Source: Stutzerimonas stutzeri (GTDB lineage Bacteria > Pseudomonadota > Gammaproteobacteria > Pseudomonadales > Pseudomonadaceae). Taken from it: a stretch of DNA of 42,219 nucleotides. The notes below the pieces were generated by a model. The model made no database searches, was not told the DNA's origin, and saw only the letters and a list, made by a program, of their open reading frames with translations. Each line of letters opens with the position of its first letter. Positions within the stretch are counted from its first letter, which is position 1. The translations under genes were made by a program, and so were the position numbers. Positions 26,624 to 39,619 of this stretch are shown here, one piece after another. The stretch covers positions 1 to 42,219 of the forward strand of contig NZ_JAMOIE010000039.1 in NCBI RefSeq assembly GCF_024448935.1, written 5' to 3'.

Positions 26624-26680
26624 GCTGAAGGCTGGAGGCTGGACGAAAAGCCACGCACCGTCCTGCCTTCAGCCTTCAGC
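26624..26680. repeat. Inverted heptad repeat between rho and ubiD
   Basis: GCTGAAG, GCTGGAG and GCTGGAC (26624-26644) face two CTTCAGC units (26667-26680), which are exact reverse complements of GCTGAAG. The arms GCTGAAGGCTGGAGG and CCTTCAGCCTTCAGC pair over 15 positions with one mismatch. The seven-base period matches the arrays around gltBD. It lies just past the rho stop and before ubiD. Confidence 0.65.
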
Positions 26681-26703
26681 CCGGGCGGCTTGCCGTCTGT
26701 CGA

Positions 26704-27963
<1,260 letters not shown>

Positions 27964-27993
27964 AGAAAGAGTCAGAAGGGATGAAGAAAGCGA

Positions 27994-28071
27994 TTAGCTT
28001 GAGAAGCCGCGCAGCAGGAAACGAACAGGTTCGTTGTGCTTTAAGAGGCTGAAGTGCGTCGGCGACGGCAT
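27994..28071 (-). CDS. Possible rho leader peptide (25 codons)
   Basis: A small frame in the rho leader starts at an ATG (28071), reads MPSPTHFSLLKHNEPVRFLL and ends at TAA (27994-27996), 30 bases before the rho start. E. coli rho has a leader peptide, rhoL, in the same place, but the sequence here is not recognisably the same and no ribosome-binding site is seen. It could equally be untranslated leader RNA. Confidence 0.25.
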   Translation of the reverse strand: MPSPTHFSLLKHNEPVRFLLRGFSS

Positions 28072-28144
28072 GCAGAGGACGACGGAGAAGCGTCGCAGGG
28101 CCGAATTTAGCACCGTGCAGGCGAAGCGTCCACCCTGCAGGGAT

Positions 28145-28174
28145 AAAAAAGCCCCCGCATTTGCGAGGGCTTTT
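28145..28174 (-). terminator. Intrinsic terminator after trxA
   Basis: AAAAAAGCCCCCGCA (28145-28159) pairs with TGCGAGGGCTTTT (28162-28174) with one mismatch (C-A). On the minus strand the hairpin ends in a run of six Ts. It lies 19 bases past the trxA stop and separates trxA from the rho leader. Confidence 0.9.
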
Positions 28175-28192
28175 GCAAGCAGCAACCGTAAA

Positions 28193-28519
28193 TCAGATAT
28201 TGCTATCGAGGAACGCTGCCAGCTGTGACTTCGACAGAGCGCCCACCTTGGTGGCCTCGACATTGCCGTTCTTGAACAGCATCAGCGTCGGGATGCCCCG
28301 TACGCCGTACTTCGGCGGGGTTCCCTGGTTCTCGTCGATGTTCAGTTTGCAGATTTTGAGCTTGCCTTCGTACTCCTTGGCGATCTCATCGAGTACCGGA
28401 GCAATCATCTTGCACGGGCCACACCACTCGGCCCAGTAATCGACCAGAACAGGACCATCGGCCTGGAGCACGTCCTGCTCGAAGCTGCTGTCGCTGACAT
28501 TGTTGATGTATTCGCTCAT
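28193..28519 (-). CDS. trxA: Thioredoxin 1
   Basis: TrxA is the general cytoplasmic disulfide reductase. The 108-residue protein has the active site WCGPC at residues 32-36 in [15 protein letters not shown], the conserved cis-proline segment [12 protein letters not shown], and the usual length. GGAGAA lies about five bases before the ATG. It has its own terminator and is divergent from ppx. Confidence 0.98.
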   Translation of the reverse strand: MSEYINNVSDSSFEQDVLQADGPVLVDYWAEWCGPCKMIAPVLDEIAKEYEGKLKICKLNIDENQGTPPKYGVRGIPTLMLFKNGNVEATKVGALSKSQLAAFLDSNI

Positions 28520-28723
28520 GGAGTTTCTCCAGGGTCAAAATCAGAAGTGACGCCATCATAGCCCGGCTTGGTGTGGATCGAAAGTCGCAGCCCGTCGCTT
28601 GGACAATAGAGCATGGAAGGCACAATGGATCAATGACGGCGCGCTATGGCGCAGCGCTGCGCGTTGGCGGATGAGGGCGATCATGTCAGGATGTCGGGGT
28701 TTTGCACAGAGACTGATTACCCC

Positions 28724-30226
28724 ATGCGCCCAACAGCCGCCGTACCCTTCCCGATGATCGCCGCCCTTGATCTTGGCTCGAACAGCTTCCACATGGTGCT
28801 GGCCCGCACCAGCATCGGCGAGATGCGCATCCTCGAGCGGCTCGGCGAAAAGGTCCAGCTGGCCGCCGGCATTGACGAGAACAGACAGCTCGACGAAGCT
28901 GCCATGCAGCGCGGCCTGGACTGCCTTCGGCGCTTCGCTCAGCTGGTCAATCATCTCCCCCAGGGCGCGGTGCGCGTGGTCGGCACCAATGCCCTGCGAG
29001 AGGCGCGCAACCGCGCGCAGTTCATTCGCCAGGCCGAGGCGATCATCCAGCATCAGGTCGAGGTGATTTCCGGCCGAGAGGAAGCGCGACTCATCTACCT
29101 TGGCGTATCGCATACCTTTCCCGCCTCTAGCGGCAAGCGCCTGGTCGTCGACATTGGCGGTGGCAGCACCGAATTCATCATCGGGGAAGGTTTCGATTCG
29201 CTCTTGCGTGAAAGCCTGCAAATGGGTTGTGTGAGCTTTACCCAGCGGTTTTTTCAGGACGGCAAGATTACGCCGGCCCGCTACGCGCAGGCCTATACCG
29301 CCGCGAGGCTGGAGCTGATGAGCGTCGAGCACGGCCTGCACCGGCTCGGCTGGCAGAATGCGGTGGGTGCGTCCGGTACCATTCGCGCCGTCGGTCTCGC
29401 AATCAAGAGTGCCGGGCTTAGCAACGGCGAAGTCACGGCCGATGGCATCGGCTGGCTCAAGCGCAAGCTGTTCAAGCTGGGCGATGTGCAAAAGCTCGAC
29501 ATGGACGGTATCAAGCCGGACCGCAAAGGCATCTTCCCGGCGGGCTTGGCCATTCTCGAAGCGATCTTCGACGCCCTGGAGCTGACCCGCATGGCGCACT
29601 CCGAAGGCGCACTGCGCGAAGGCGTGCTCTACGATCTGATTGGTCGGCACCACCAGGAAGACATCCGCGATCGCACACTGAGCTTTCTGATGGAGCGCTA
29701 CCACGTCGACACTGACCAGGCCGCCCGGGTCGAAAGCAAGGCGCTGGAAGCCTTCGATCAGGTCGCCAGCGATTGGGCATTAGATGAACAATGGCTGCGA
29801 GAACTGCTCAGCTGGGCGGCGCGGATACATGAGGTCGGGTTGGACATCGCGCACTACCACTACCATAAGCACGGCGCCTACTTGATCGAGCACTCGGACC
29901 TCCCCGGTTTCTCACGTCAGGATCAACAGATGCTGGCGCTGCTGGTTCGCGGCCATCGCCGCAATATACCCAAGCAGAAATTCGAGGAAATGAGCGAGGA
30001 CGGCGTGAAGCTGACCCGGCTTTGTGTATTGCTGCGTTTCGCGATTCTCTTCCACCACATCCGCGGGCCGCAGCAAGCGCCAGCGTTTCAGCTCAAGGCC
30101 GGCGATAACAGTCTGGACGTGGCTTTTCCTGAAGGCTGGCTGGCTCAAAACCCGCTGACACAAGCCGATTTTGCCCAGGAGGCAGATTGGCTCAAGCGGA
30201 TCGACTTCACCCTCGGCGTGCGCTGA
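28724..30226 (+). CDS. ppx: Exopolyphosphatase
   Basis: Ppx releases orthophosphate from the ends of polyphosphate chains. The roughly 500-residue protein belongs to the Ppx/GppA ASKHA family, with the phosphate-1 motif [16 protein letters not shown] near the N-terminus, [10 protein letters not shown], the phosphate-2 motif [12 protein letters not shown], and a C-terminal HD-like helical domain ([19 protein letters not shown]). The start is uncertain: ATG 28724 ([10 protein letters not shown]) is my choice, 28691 and 28754 are also possible, and none has a good ribosome-binding site. It converges with ppk, so synthesis and breakdown of polyphosphate are encoded tail to tail but in separate transcripts. 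Confidence 0.95.
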   Translation: MRPTAAVPFPMIAALDLGSNSFHMVLARTSIGEMRILERLGEKVQLAAGIDENRQLDEAAMQRGLDCLRRFAQLVNHLPQGAVRVVGTNALREARNRAQFIRQAEAIIQHQVEVISGREEARLIYLGVSHTFPASSGKRLVVDIGGGSTEFIIGEGFDSLLRESLQMGCVSFTQRFFQDGKITPARYAQAYTAARLELMSVEHGLHRLGWQNAVGASGTIRAVGLAIKSAGLSNGEVTADGIGWLKRKLFKLGDVQKLDMDGIKPDRKGIFPAGLAILEAIFDALELTRMAHSEGALREGVLYDLIGRHHQEDIRDRTLSFLMERYHVDTDQAARVESKALEAFDQVASDWALDEQWLRELLSWAARIHEVGLDIAHYHYHKHGAYLIEHSDLPGFSRQDQQMLALLVRGHRRNIPKQKFEEMSEDGVKLTRLCVLLRFAILFHHIRGPQQAPAFQLKAGDNSLDVAFPEGWLAQNPLTQADFAQEADWLKRIDFTLGVR

Positions 30227-30275
30227 GTTTGGCAGCGGTGGCCGAACCGCCGCCCCTCCCAATAACCCCGGATGT

Positions 30276-32486
30276 TTATCGCGCAGTCGGGCTTCCCAGA
30301 CGCTCCAGCAACGCGTTCTGCACGTTGCGTGGATTCTGATTGCCGCTTGGGCTGTTACGCAGATAACTGCCGTCGGACTGCAGCACCCAGCTCTGGGTGT
30401 TGTCGGTCAGGTAGCCCTCCAGCTCCTTCTTCACCCGTGTCACCAGCTTCTTGCCCTCGACCGGGAAGCAGGTCTCGACCCGCCGATCCAGGTTGCGCTC
30501 CATCCAGTCGGCGCTGGACAGGTACAGCTTCTCGTCGCCGCCGTTGAGGAAATAGAACACTCGGCTGTGCTCTAGGAAGCGACCGATGATCGAGCGCACG
30601 TGGATGTTGTGCGAGACCCCGAGAATGCCAGGGCGCAGGCAGCACATACCGCGGACGATGAGCTCGATGCGCACGCCGGTCTGGCTGGCCTTGTACAACG
30701 CCCGGATCATTTTCGCATCGGTCAGCGAATTGACCTTGAGAATGATATGCGCCGGCTTGCCTTCGCTGGCGTGCTGTGTCTCCTGCATGATCATGTCGAG
30801 CAACGCCTTCTTCAGGGTGAAGGGCGCGTGCAGCAGCTTTTTCATGCGCATGGTCTTGCCCATGCCGATCAACTGGCTGAACAGCTTCGACACGTCTTCG
30901 CAGAGCGCATCGTCCGAGGTCAGCAAGCTGTAATCGGTGTACAGCCGCGCGTTGCCGGCGTGGTAGTTGCCCGTACCGAGATGGGCGTAGCGGCGCAACT
31001 CGCCATTTTCCCGACGCAGGATCAACATCATCTTGGCGTGGGTCTTGTAGCCCACCACACCGTAGATCACCACGGCCCCGGCCTGCTGTAGGCGGCTGGC
31101 CAATTGCAGGTTGGACTCCTCATCGAAGCGCGCACGCAGTTCGATGACGGCAGTGACCTCCTTGCCGTTACGTGCGGCTTCAACCAGCGCATCGACGATC
31201 TCCGAATTGGCACCAGAGCGATAAAGCGTCTGCTTGACGGCCAAAACGCAGGGATCCTTCGCCGCCTCGCGCAGGAGGTCAACGACGGGCGTGAAGGATT
31301 CGTAGGGATGCAGCAGCAGGATATCCTGCTTGCCGACCACGCTGAAAATGTTCTCGCTGTTCTGCAGCAACTTCGGGATGGCTGGCGTGAAGGGGGTATA
31401 TTGCAGTTCGGGATGACTATCCAGCCCGGTGATGCTGAACAGCCGGGTCAGGTTGACCGGTCCGTTGACCCGATACAGCTCGCTTTCACTCAAGTTGAAC
31501 TGCTTGAGCAGGAAATCAGCGAGATGCTTCGGACAGGTATCCACCACCTCCAGCCGCACTGCGTCGCCATAGCGCCGTGAAATCAGCTCGCCACGCAGTG
31601 CCCGGGCCAGATCCTCGACGTCTTCGGTATCGACCGAGAGGTCGGCGTTACGCGTCAGGCGAAACTGGTAGCAGCCCTTGACCTTCATGCCGTGGAACAG
31701 ATCATCGGCGTGCGCGTGGATCATCGAGGAAAGGAACACGTGGTTGGCGCCAGGCCCGCCCACTTCCTCCGGCACCTGGATGACCCGGGGCAACAACCGC
31801 GGCGCCGGAATGATCGCCAGCCCGGAGTCGCGACCGAAGGCATCGATACCTTCAAGCTCGACAATGAAGTTCAGGCTCTTGTTGACCAGCAATGGGAATG
31901 GGTGCGTCGGGTCCAGACCGATTGGCGTGACGATCGGTGCGATCTCGTCCCGAAAGTAACGGCGCACCCAGGCCTTGATCTTGGGTGTCCAGTTGCGCCG
32001 ACGAATGAAGCGCACCTGATGCTTGGCCAGTTCCGGCAGCACGATCTCGTTGAGGATCGAATACTGTCGGCTGACCTGCTCGTGAACCAGTTCGGAAATA
32101 CGCGCCAGCGCCTGGTGCGGCTGCAGACCGTCGGCACCTGCCTGCTCGCGCGCGAACGTGACCTGCTTCTTCAGCCCCGCGACACGAATCTCGAAGAACT
32201 CATCGAGGTTGCTGGAAAAGATCAGCAGGAATTTGAGCCGCTCCAGCAGCGGATAGGACTCGTCCAGCGCCTGTTCCAACACGCGAATGTTGAATTGCAG
32301 CTGTGACAGCTCGCGGTGAATGTAGAGGCTGTTGTCGTCCAGATTCGGCGGCGGAGCCGGTGGCGCTGGCGCTGGCGCTTCCTCTGTTTTCTCCACTACA
32401 GGCGCTGACGGGGCCATTTCCTCGAGAGGTTGCGCCTCGAAGGCAGCAGCCTGCGATTCGCCTTCGCTGAGTCCCTGATTAGTCAT
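30276..32486 (-). CDS. ppk: Polyphosphate kinase 1
   Basis: PPK1 makes inorganic polyphosphate from ATP. The 736-residue protein has a PPK1 core starting near residue 50 ([14 protein letters not shown]), the active-site histidine segment [10 protein letters not shown], the following [20 protein letters not shown], and the second conserved histidine in [11 protein letters not shown]. An extra N-terminal stretch of about 48 residues is rich in Ala, Pro and Glu ([11 protein letters not shown]) and looks disordered. The ATG at 32486 has GAGGCA about six bases upstream. It begins 19 bases after the hemB stop, so both are probably transcribed from the hemB promoter with its Pho-box-like site. Confidence 0.97.
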   Translation of the reverse strand: MTNQGLSEGESQAAAFEAQPLEEMAPSAPVVEKTEEAPAPAPPAPPPNLDDNSLYIHRELSQLQFNIRVLEQALDESYPLLERLKFLLIFSSNLDEFFEIRVAGLKKQVTFAREQAGADGLQPHQALARISELVHEQVSRQYSILNEIVLPELAKHQVRFIRRRNWTPKIKAWVRRYFRDEIAPIVTPIGLDPTHPFPLLVNKSLNFIVELEGIDAFGRDSGLAIIPAPRLLPRVIQVPEEVGGPGANHVFLSSMIHAHADDLFHGMKVKGCYQFRLTRNADLSVDTEDVEDLARALRGELISRRYGDAVRLEVVDTCPKHLADFLLKQFNLSESELYRVNGPVNLTRLFSITGLDSHPELQYTPFTPAIPKLLQNSENIFSVVGKQDILLLHPYESFTPVVDLLREAAKDPCVLAVKQTLYRSGANSEIVDALVEAARNGKEVTAVIELRARFDEESNLQLASRLQQAGAVVIYGVVGYKTHAKMMLILRRENGELRRYAHLGTGNYHAGNARLYTDYSLLTSDDALCEDVSKLFSQLIGMGKTMRMKKLLHAPFTLKKALLDMIMQETQHASEGKPAHIILKVNSLTDAKMIRALYKASQTGVRIELIVRGMCCLRPGILGVSHNIHVRSIIGRFLEHSRVFYFLNGGDEKLYLSSADWMERNLDRRVETCFPVEGKKLVTRVKKELEGYLTDNTQSWVLQSDGSYLRNSPSGNQNPRNVQNALLERLGSPTAR

Positions 32487-32505
32487 CGATCTGCCTCGGC
32501 GGGGC

Positions 32506-33594
<1,089 letters not shown>

Positions 33595-33714
33595 TCAGCG
33601 CCGGCCGGAGGTAGCGCTCATTGTCGCCACCAAGGGCAGGCACTGCCAGTGCTTTGAGCAGTCTGCCGCCGAGCTGAAGTGCCCAGGCCAGATGCGCCCA
33701 CAGTTGACCACCCG

Positions 33715-33743
33715 TCGCGATAAGGCATCCACCCTTATCGCGA
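33715..33743. repeat. Perfect 11-base inverted repeat upstream of elbB
   Basis: TCGCGATAAGG (33715-33725) and CCTTATCGCGA (33733-33743) are exact reverse complements around a seven-base spacer. It lies about 90 bases before the elbB ATG in the 312-base hemB-elbB gap. It lacks a U-run. It could be an operator, a REP-type element or a protective hairpin. Confidence 0.6.
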
Positions 33744-33788
33744 TGGACTTACCTTGAGCCCCGCCAAGGGCTAGCATCGAAGGCCGTC

Positions 33789-33805
33789 GCCTGGCGTTGC
33801 CAGGC
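33789..33805. repeat. Short perfect hairpin in the elbB leader
   Basis: GCCTGGC (33789-33795) and GCCAGGC (33799-33805) are exact reverse complements around GTT, 26 bases before the elbB start and just upstream of its AGGAG ribosome-binding site. It would fold in the mRNA leader. Confidence 0.5.
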
Positions 33806-33831
33806 TGCTGAACCTGACCAGGAGTATCTCC

Positions 33832-34494
33832 ATGAACAGAAAAGTCGCCGTGATTCTTTCCGGCTGTGGCGTATACGACGGCTCGGAAATCTACGAGAGC
33901 GTGATCACGCTGTTGCGCCTGGACCAGCGTGGCGCCAAGGTCCAGTGCTTTGCGCCGAACATCGAGCAGATGCAGGTAATCAATCATCTGACCGGTGAAG
34001 AGATGCCGGAAAACCGCAACGTGCTGATCGAATCCGCGCGCTTGGCACGGGGAGAGATCAAGGATCTGCGCGACGCCAATGCCGAGGAATTCGATGCGCT
34101 GATCCTGCCAGGCGGCTTCGGCGCAGCGAAAAACTTGTCCGACTTCGCCACCCAGGGCGCCGGCTGCAAGGTGCTTCCCGACGTGTTGGCGCTGGCCCAA
34201 GCCTTTGCCGCGGCCGGCAAGCCGGTCGGCATGATGTGTATCGCGCCTACCATGGCGGCACAGATCTTTGGCCGCGGCGTAGTCTGCACCCTGGGCAACG
34301 ACGACGATCCGGCTGCAGCGGCAGTACGGCAGATGGGCGCCGAACATCAACCGTGCTGAGTCACTGAGATCATCGAGGATTCGCGGCATAACCTGGTGAC
34401 CACCCCTGCGTATATGCTGGCGCAATCCATCAGCGACGCGGCTTCGGGCATCTACAAGCTGGTCGATAGGGTGCTGGCGCTGACCGGCAAATAG
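33832..34494 (+). pseudogene. elbB: ElbB-type glyoxalase/amidotransferase-like protein with in-frame TGA
   Basis: ElbB belongs to the DJ-1/PfpI (class I glutamine amidotransferase-like) superfamily; its substrate is unsettled, although it is historically tied to isoprenoid synthesis. The frame opens at MNRKVAVILSGCGVYDGSEI with a good AGGAG site. It contains the LILPGGFGAAKNLSDFA segment and the nucleophile elbow MMCIAPTMAAQIFG. At codon 176 a TGA (34357-34359) follows GAEHQPC. The same frame then continues VTEIIEDSRHNLVTTPAYML and AQSISDAASG to a TAG at 34492-34494, giving 220 codons, the normal family length. The tail is clearly homologous, so either the gene is truncated to 175 residues by a recent nonsense change, the base calls are wrong, or UGA is read through. 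The truncated form keeps the catalytic cysteine. Confidence 0.85.
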
Positions 34495-34648
34495 CGCCTC
34501 GGCTCGCCTTGCCCTTCCCGGTCCCAACCGCGGGCGCCGGGGCATCCGCCGTTACGATACCGCCAATCTTACCGGCGCTCCTGCCGCGCCACTGGTCAAT
34601 CCCCCCACCCTCTGGCAGCTTAGTTCGATCTGCCGGAGAACCGCACGC

Positions 34649-35116
34649 ATGAACCACCCGATCGATACCATCGAAGAACAACAACACGCCGTGCGCCAGC
34701 TGTTCGAGCGCATTCCGTTCAATGAATACCTGGGCATCGAGCTGGATGAGATGTCCCGCCAGCGCGTGGTGATGCACCTGCCGATGAAACAAGAGCTGGT
34801 CGGCAATTTCTTTCACGGCATCCTGCATGGCGGCGTGATCGCGTCGCTCCTCGACGTCGTCGGCGGCGCCATGGCAATGATCGGAGCCTTCGACAAGCAT
34901 CAGCACCTGACCACCGAAGAGCGCGCCCTGCACCTATCGCGCCTCGGCACCATCGACCTGCGCATCGACTACCTGCGCCCAGGGCGCGGGAAACGCTTCA
35001 GTGCCGGCGCTACCTTATTGCGTTCCGGCAACAAGGTGGCGGTGGTTCGCTCCGAACTGCACAACGAAGAAGGGGTGTTGATCGCAGTAGGGACCGCCAG
35101 CTATCTTTGCGGCTGA
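34649..35116 (+). CDS. PaaI-family hotdog thioesterase
   Basis: The predicted acyl-CoA or related thioesterase has the hotdog fold. In the 155-residue protein the conserved segment NFFHGILHGGVIASLLDVVGG carries the HGG turn and catalytic acidic residue of the family (the motif is at about residues 52-72). A second conserved strand is DLRIDYLRPGRG, followed by TASYLCG at the end. The substrate cannot be told from sequence. It lies about 150 bases after elbB, and GGAG lies about ten bases before the ATG. The gap between elbB and this gene shows no other gene. Confidence 0.85.
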   Translation: MNHPIDTIEEQQHAVRQLFERIPFNEYLGIELDEMSRQRVVMHLPMKQELVGNFFHGILHGGVIASLLDVVGGAMAMIGAFDKHQHLTTEERALHLSRLGTIDLRIDYLRPGRGKRFSAGATLLRSGNKVAVVRSELHNEEGVLIAVGTASYLCG

Positions 35117-35165
35117 ACTGAATGTTCGACCCTCAAACGGAACAGTCCCGCACCAGTCGGGTTTC

Positions 35166-35615
35166 TTAGCGGACGCCGGCACGGGCAAGCTGCGTCAGCA
35201 GACGGTCCAGCGCGTTGGCAAACGCTTGCCGATCACGGTCGCCGTAAGCCCCCTGCCCCCCGCCCACCTGGCCCTGCTCACGCAGGTCGGTGAACAGGTT
35301 GCGCACCGCCAGACGACCGCGCGGATCGAGGGCAGCCACGCCTTTTTTCACCAGGCGATCAGCCAGCGGCACATCGCTGCAAATCACCAGTTCGCCAGGC
35401 TGCGCATGCTCGACCAGGTAGTCATCTGCCGCGTCCGGGCCGCTCGGTACGACGATCAGGCGAACACAGGCGAAGGCCGGTTTGATCTGGCTCTGGCCTG
35501 CCACCAGCAGCACCTCGAATTTGCGCTTGAGGGCGAACTTGATCAGCTGTTCTTTGGCAGCCTTGGGACAGGCATCAGCGTCGACCCATACCCGAAGCGG
35601 TGCAGCCGCCGTCAT
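35166..35615 (-). CDS. UPF0178 (YaiI/YqxD family) protein
   Basis: The 149-residue protein belongs to the YaiI/YqxD family, whose biochemical role is not established; the fold resembles PIN-type nucleases. Key segments are VWVDADACPKAAKE near the N-terminus, the VPSGPDAADDYLVEHA region and TSDVPLADRLV-like ICSDVPLADRLVKKG, with a cluster of conserved aspartates that could bind metal. The start overlaps the stop of the LysE-family gene by four bases (ATGA), so the two are translationally coupled. Confidence 0.88.
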   Translation of the reverse strand: MTAAAPLRVWVDADACPKAAKEQLIKFALKRKFEVLLVAGQSQIKPAFACVRLIVVPSGPDAADDYLVEHAQPGELVICSDVPLADRLVKKGVAALDPRGRLAVRNLFTDLREQGQVGGGQGAYGDRDRQAFANALDRLLTQLARAGVR

Positions 35616-36244
35616 GCCGCCGCCCGCCGCACCGTAGCCAACAAGGCGGCAGCACCGGCAAACATAGCGGCGAAACTGCGATTGACCAGGCGCTGCTGAC
35701 GCGGCGTGCGCAACATGCGCAAAACCCGGGACGCCAATCCCGTATAGCCCGCCATGACGATCAGGTCGACCACCACCATCGTCGCCCCCATGTGCAGGTA
35801 CTGCAGCACCAGGGCGCGCTGTGGATCGAGAAACTGCGGCAGCACAGCGAGAATGAACACGATGGCTTTGGGATTGCTGGCATTGACCAGAAAACCGCGG
35901 AACAGCAAGGCTAACGGGCGGCCGATCGGGCGCGGCGCAGCGCTGTCCTCAACCAGCGATGGCGCCGCCTGCCACTGCTTAAGCGCCAGCCACAACAGAT
36001 AGACGACCCCGCACCATTTGATCAGGCTGAAAGCGAGCGACGAGGTCGCCAGCACCGCCCCGACACCGGCGGCCACTACGGCTATCTGCATCGCCAGCGC
36101 AACCTGCAAACCGACCGCGTTCCAATAACCGCGCCAGAAGCCGTACTGCAATCCGCAGGACATCGAGGCGATCGCTCCCGCCCCCGGCGACAGGCTGATG
36201 ACCCAACAGGCAAGCAGGAAGGCAAGCCAGGTTTCGAGCGTCAT
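35612..36244 (-). CDS. LysE/RhtB-family amino-acid exporter
   Basis: This is an inner-membrane exporter of the LysE/RhtB family, usually acting on amino acids or their derivatives; the substrate here is unknown. The 210-residue protein has about six hydrophobic helices and the family start SLSPGAGAIASMSCGLQYG, plus GFLVNASNPKAIVFILAVLP, which matches the conserved NPK segment in helix three/four. GGAGGA lies six bases before the ATG. It precedes the UPF0178 gene with a four-base overlap. Confidence 0.9.
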   Translation of the reverse strand: MTLETWLAFLLACWVISLSPGAGAIASMSCGLQYGFWRGYWNAVGLQVALAMQIAVVAAGVGAVLATSSLAFSLIKWCGVVYLLWLALKQWQAAPSLVEDSAAPRPIGRPLALLFRGFLVNASNPKAIVFILAVLPQFLDPQRALVLQYLHMGATMVVVDLIVMAGYTGLASRVLRMLRTPRQQRLVNRSFAAMFAGAAALLATVRRAAA

Positions 36245-36261
36245 GATTGATCCTCCGGGAA

Positions 36262-36282
36262 GCTGCGCCTGACAGGCGCAGC
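36262..36282 (-). terminator. Hairpin between terC-family gene and lysE-family gene
   Basis: GCTGCGCCT (36262-36270) and AGGCGCAGC (36274-36282) form a perfect nine-base stem with a three-base loop, just after the TerC-family stop. It has no U-run, so it may be a weak terminator or a processing/stability hairpin rather than a full stop. Confidence 0.45.
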
Positions 36283-36296
36283 GTTCAGCACAGCCC

Positions 36297-37058
36297 TCAG
36301 TCCGGTATGTCTTTGCCGAGCTTGACCGGCTCCTTCAGCTTGCGATGCATCGCTTTGCGCATACGAATGTTGATCGCCTCGACCGCAAGCGAGAACACCA
36401 TGGCGAAGTACACGTAGCCCTTGGGCACATGCGCGCCGAAGGCTTCGGCCACCAGCAGCGTGCCGACTACGATCAGGAACGACAGCGCGAGGATTTTTAG
36501 CGTCGGATGTTTCTCGATAAATTCGCTGATGGTGCCGGCGGCCAGCATCATTACCCCGACGGCAATCACAATCGCGGCGATCATCACCTGCACGTTGTCC
36601 ACCAGGCCCACCGCGGTGATCACCGAGTCCAGCGAGAAGACGATATCGATCACTGCGATCTGCAGGATGACGCCAACGAAGCCGGCCCTGACCGCACCTC
36701 CGGTGCTGCCGTCCGATGCTTCTTCGCCTTCAACGCTATGCCAGATCTCCATGGTGCTCTTGAACAGCAGGAACAGGCCGCCGAAAAACAGGATCAGGTC
36801 ACGCCCGGACACACCGTGCCCGAACAGGGTGAACAAATCATTGGTCAGGCGCATGACCCAGGCGATCGATAGCAACAAGAGGATCCGCGTGCCCATTGCC
36901 AAGGCCAGGCCGAAGAAACGCGCCTTGGGTTGCTGCTCCTTCGGCAAGCGTCCGACGAGGATGGAAATGAAGATGATGTTGTCGATACCCAAGACGATTT
37001 CCAGGGCAGTCAGGGTCAAAAAGGCGACCCATATTTCGGGACTGCTAAGCCATTCCAT
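36297..37058 (-). CDS. TerC-family integral membrane protein
   Basis: The 253-residue protein is a TerC/Alx-type membrane protein, a family linked to metal (especially manganese) export and tellurite resistance. It has about seven to eight hydrophobic helices. The paired acidic motifs are LEIVLGIDNIIFISIL in the first part and IDIVFSLDSVITAVG in the second, which are the predicted ion-binding residues. Its start lies five bases after the MscS-like gene. There is no associated tellurite-resistance cluster, so metal homeostasis is more likely than tellurite resistance. Confidence 0.88.
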   Translation of the reverse strand: MEWLSSPEIWVAFLTLTALEIVLGIDNIIFISILVGRLPKEQQPKARFFGLALAMGTRILLLLSIAWVMRLTNDLFTLFGHGVSGRDLILFFGGLFLLFKSTMEIWHSVEGEEASDGSTGGAVRAGFVGVILQIAVIDIVFSLDSVITAVGLVDNVQVMIAAIVIAVGVMMLAAGTISEFIEKHPTLKILALSFLIVVGTLLVAEAFGAHVPKGYVYFAMVFSLAVEAINIRMRKAMHRKLKEPVKLGKDIPD

Positions 37059-37063
37059 GCGTG

Positions 37064-37641
37064 TTACTCGCGTGTGTTGTGATGAGGGGGCTGGATCTCG
37101 CTGCCACGCCAGCGGCGCAAGACCTTTTGAAAGAACAGACTGTTAGGAACCTGAACGATCGCACCGGTTCCGCTATCGGACGACTCCTCCAGGGTGGTGT
37201 AAAGCAGGTTTATGTCGATGACGCGCCCCTTGACGATGGGTTTGTCGAAACTTTCCACCAGCTCCACCAGGTCGCCCAACCGAAACGGACCAACGGTCAT
37301 GATCAGCACAGCACAGAGCAGGTTGGAGAGCACGCTCCAGATCGCAAAGAAGGCCACGGCTGCGACTGCCACAAACCCGGAGAAGGCGGTCCAGAGCACC
37401 GTTGCCGACACCCCGGCGCGCTCGAGCACCATGATCAGCGCACCGCCGATGATGAACCAGCGAATCCCGCCACGCAGTGGCAGCAGCAGTTCAGGCGGCA
37501 GCGGATAACGGCTGCCAAGGCGTGCCAGCCCGCGCACGACCAGCCGTTGCAACAGGTAGGCGATGAACAGGATCAGCATAACTTGCAGCCCGAGCAGCAA
37601 CGGCTCGCGCCATTGCTGGGAAAGCAGCAGCAACCGCTCGT

Positions 37642-37645
<4 letters not shown>
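37064..37645 (-). CDS. Small MscS-like mechanosensitive channel family protein
   Basis: The 193-residue protein is a short member of the MscS family. It has about three transmembrane helices and the pore-helix/beta-domain region: AFFAIWSVLSNLLCAVLIM followed by GPFRLGDLVELVES, GRVIDINLLYTTLEES and VQVPNSLFFQKVL. It lacks most of the C-terminal cytoplasmic cage of full-length MscS. Whether it opens under tension is unknown. Its start overlaps the ABC-F stop by four bases and it is followed five bases later by the TerC-family gene. Confidence 0.85.
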
Positions 37646-39552
<1,907 letters not shown>

Positions 39553-39619
39553 AATGGCGGCGGAGTTTATCAGGTCGCCCGGAAATCCATCCGGCTGCTT
39601 ACCAAAAAAACCGACACTC

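Noticed and set aside
34360..34400. SECIS-like hairpin after the elbB TGA
   Set aside because: Only short GTCAC/GTGAC arms and a weak bulged inner stem pair; the geometry does not resemble a bacterial SECIS, so selenocysteine is not claimed.
36297..37058. Tellurite-resistance island suggested by the TerC-family protein
   Set aside because: No other ter genes nearby; the protein is an Alx/TerC-type core membrane protein in a normal chromosomal setting.
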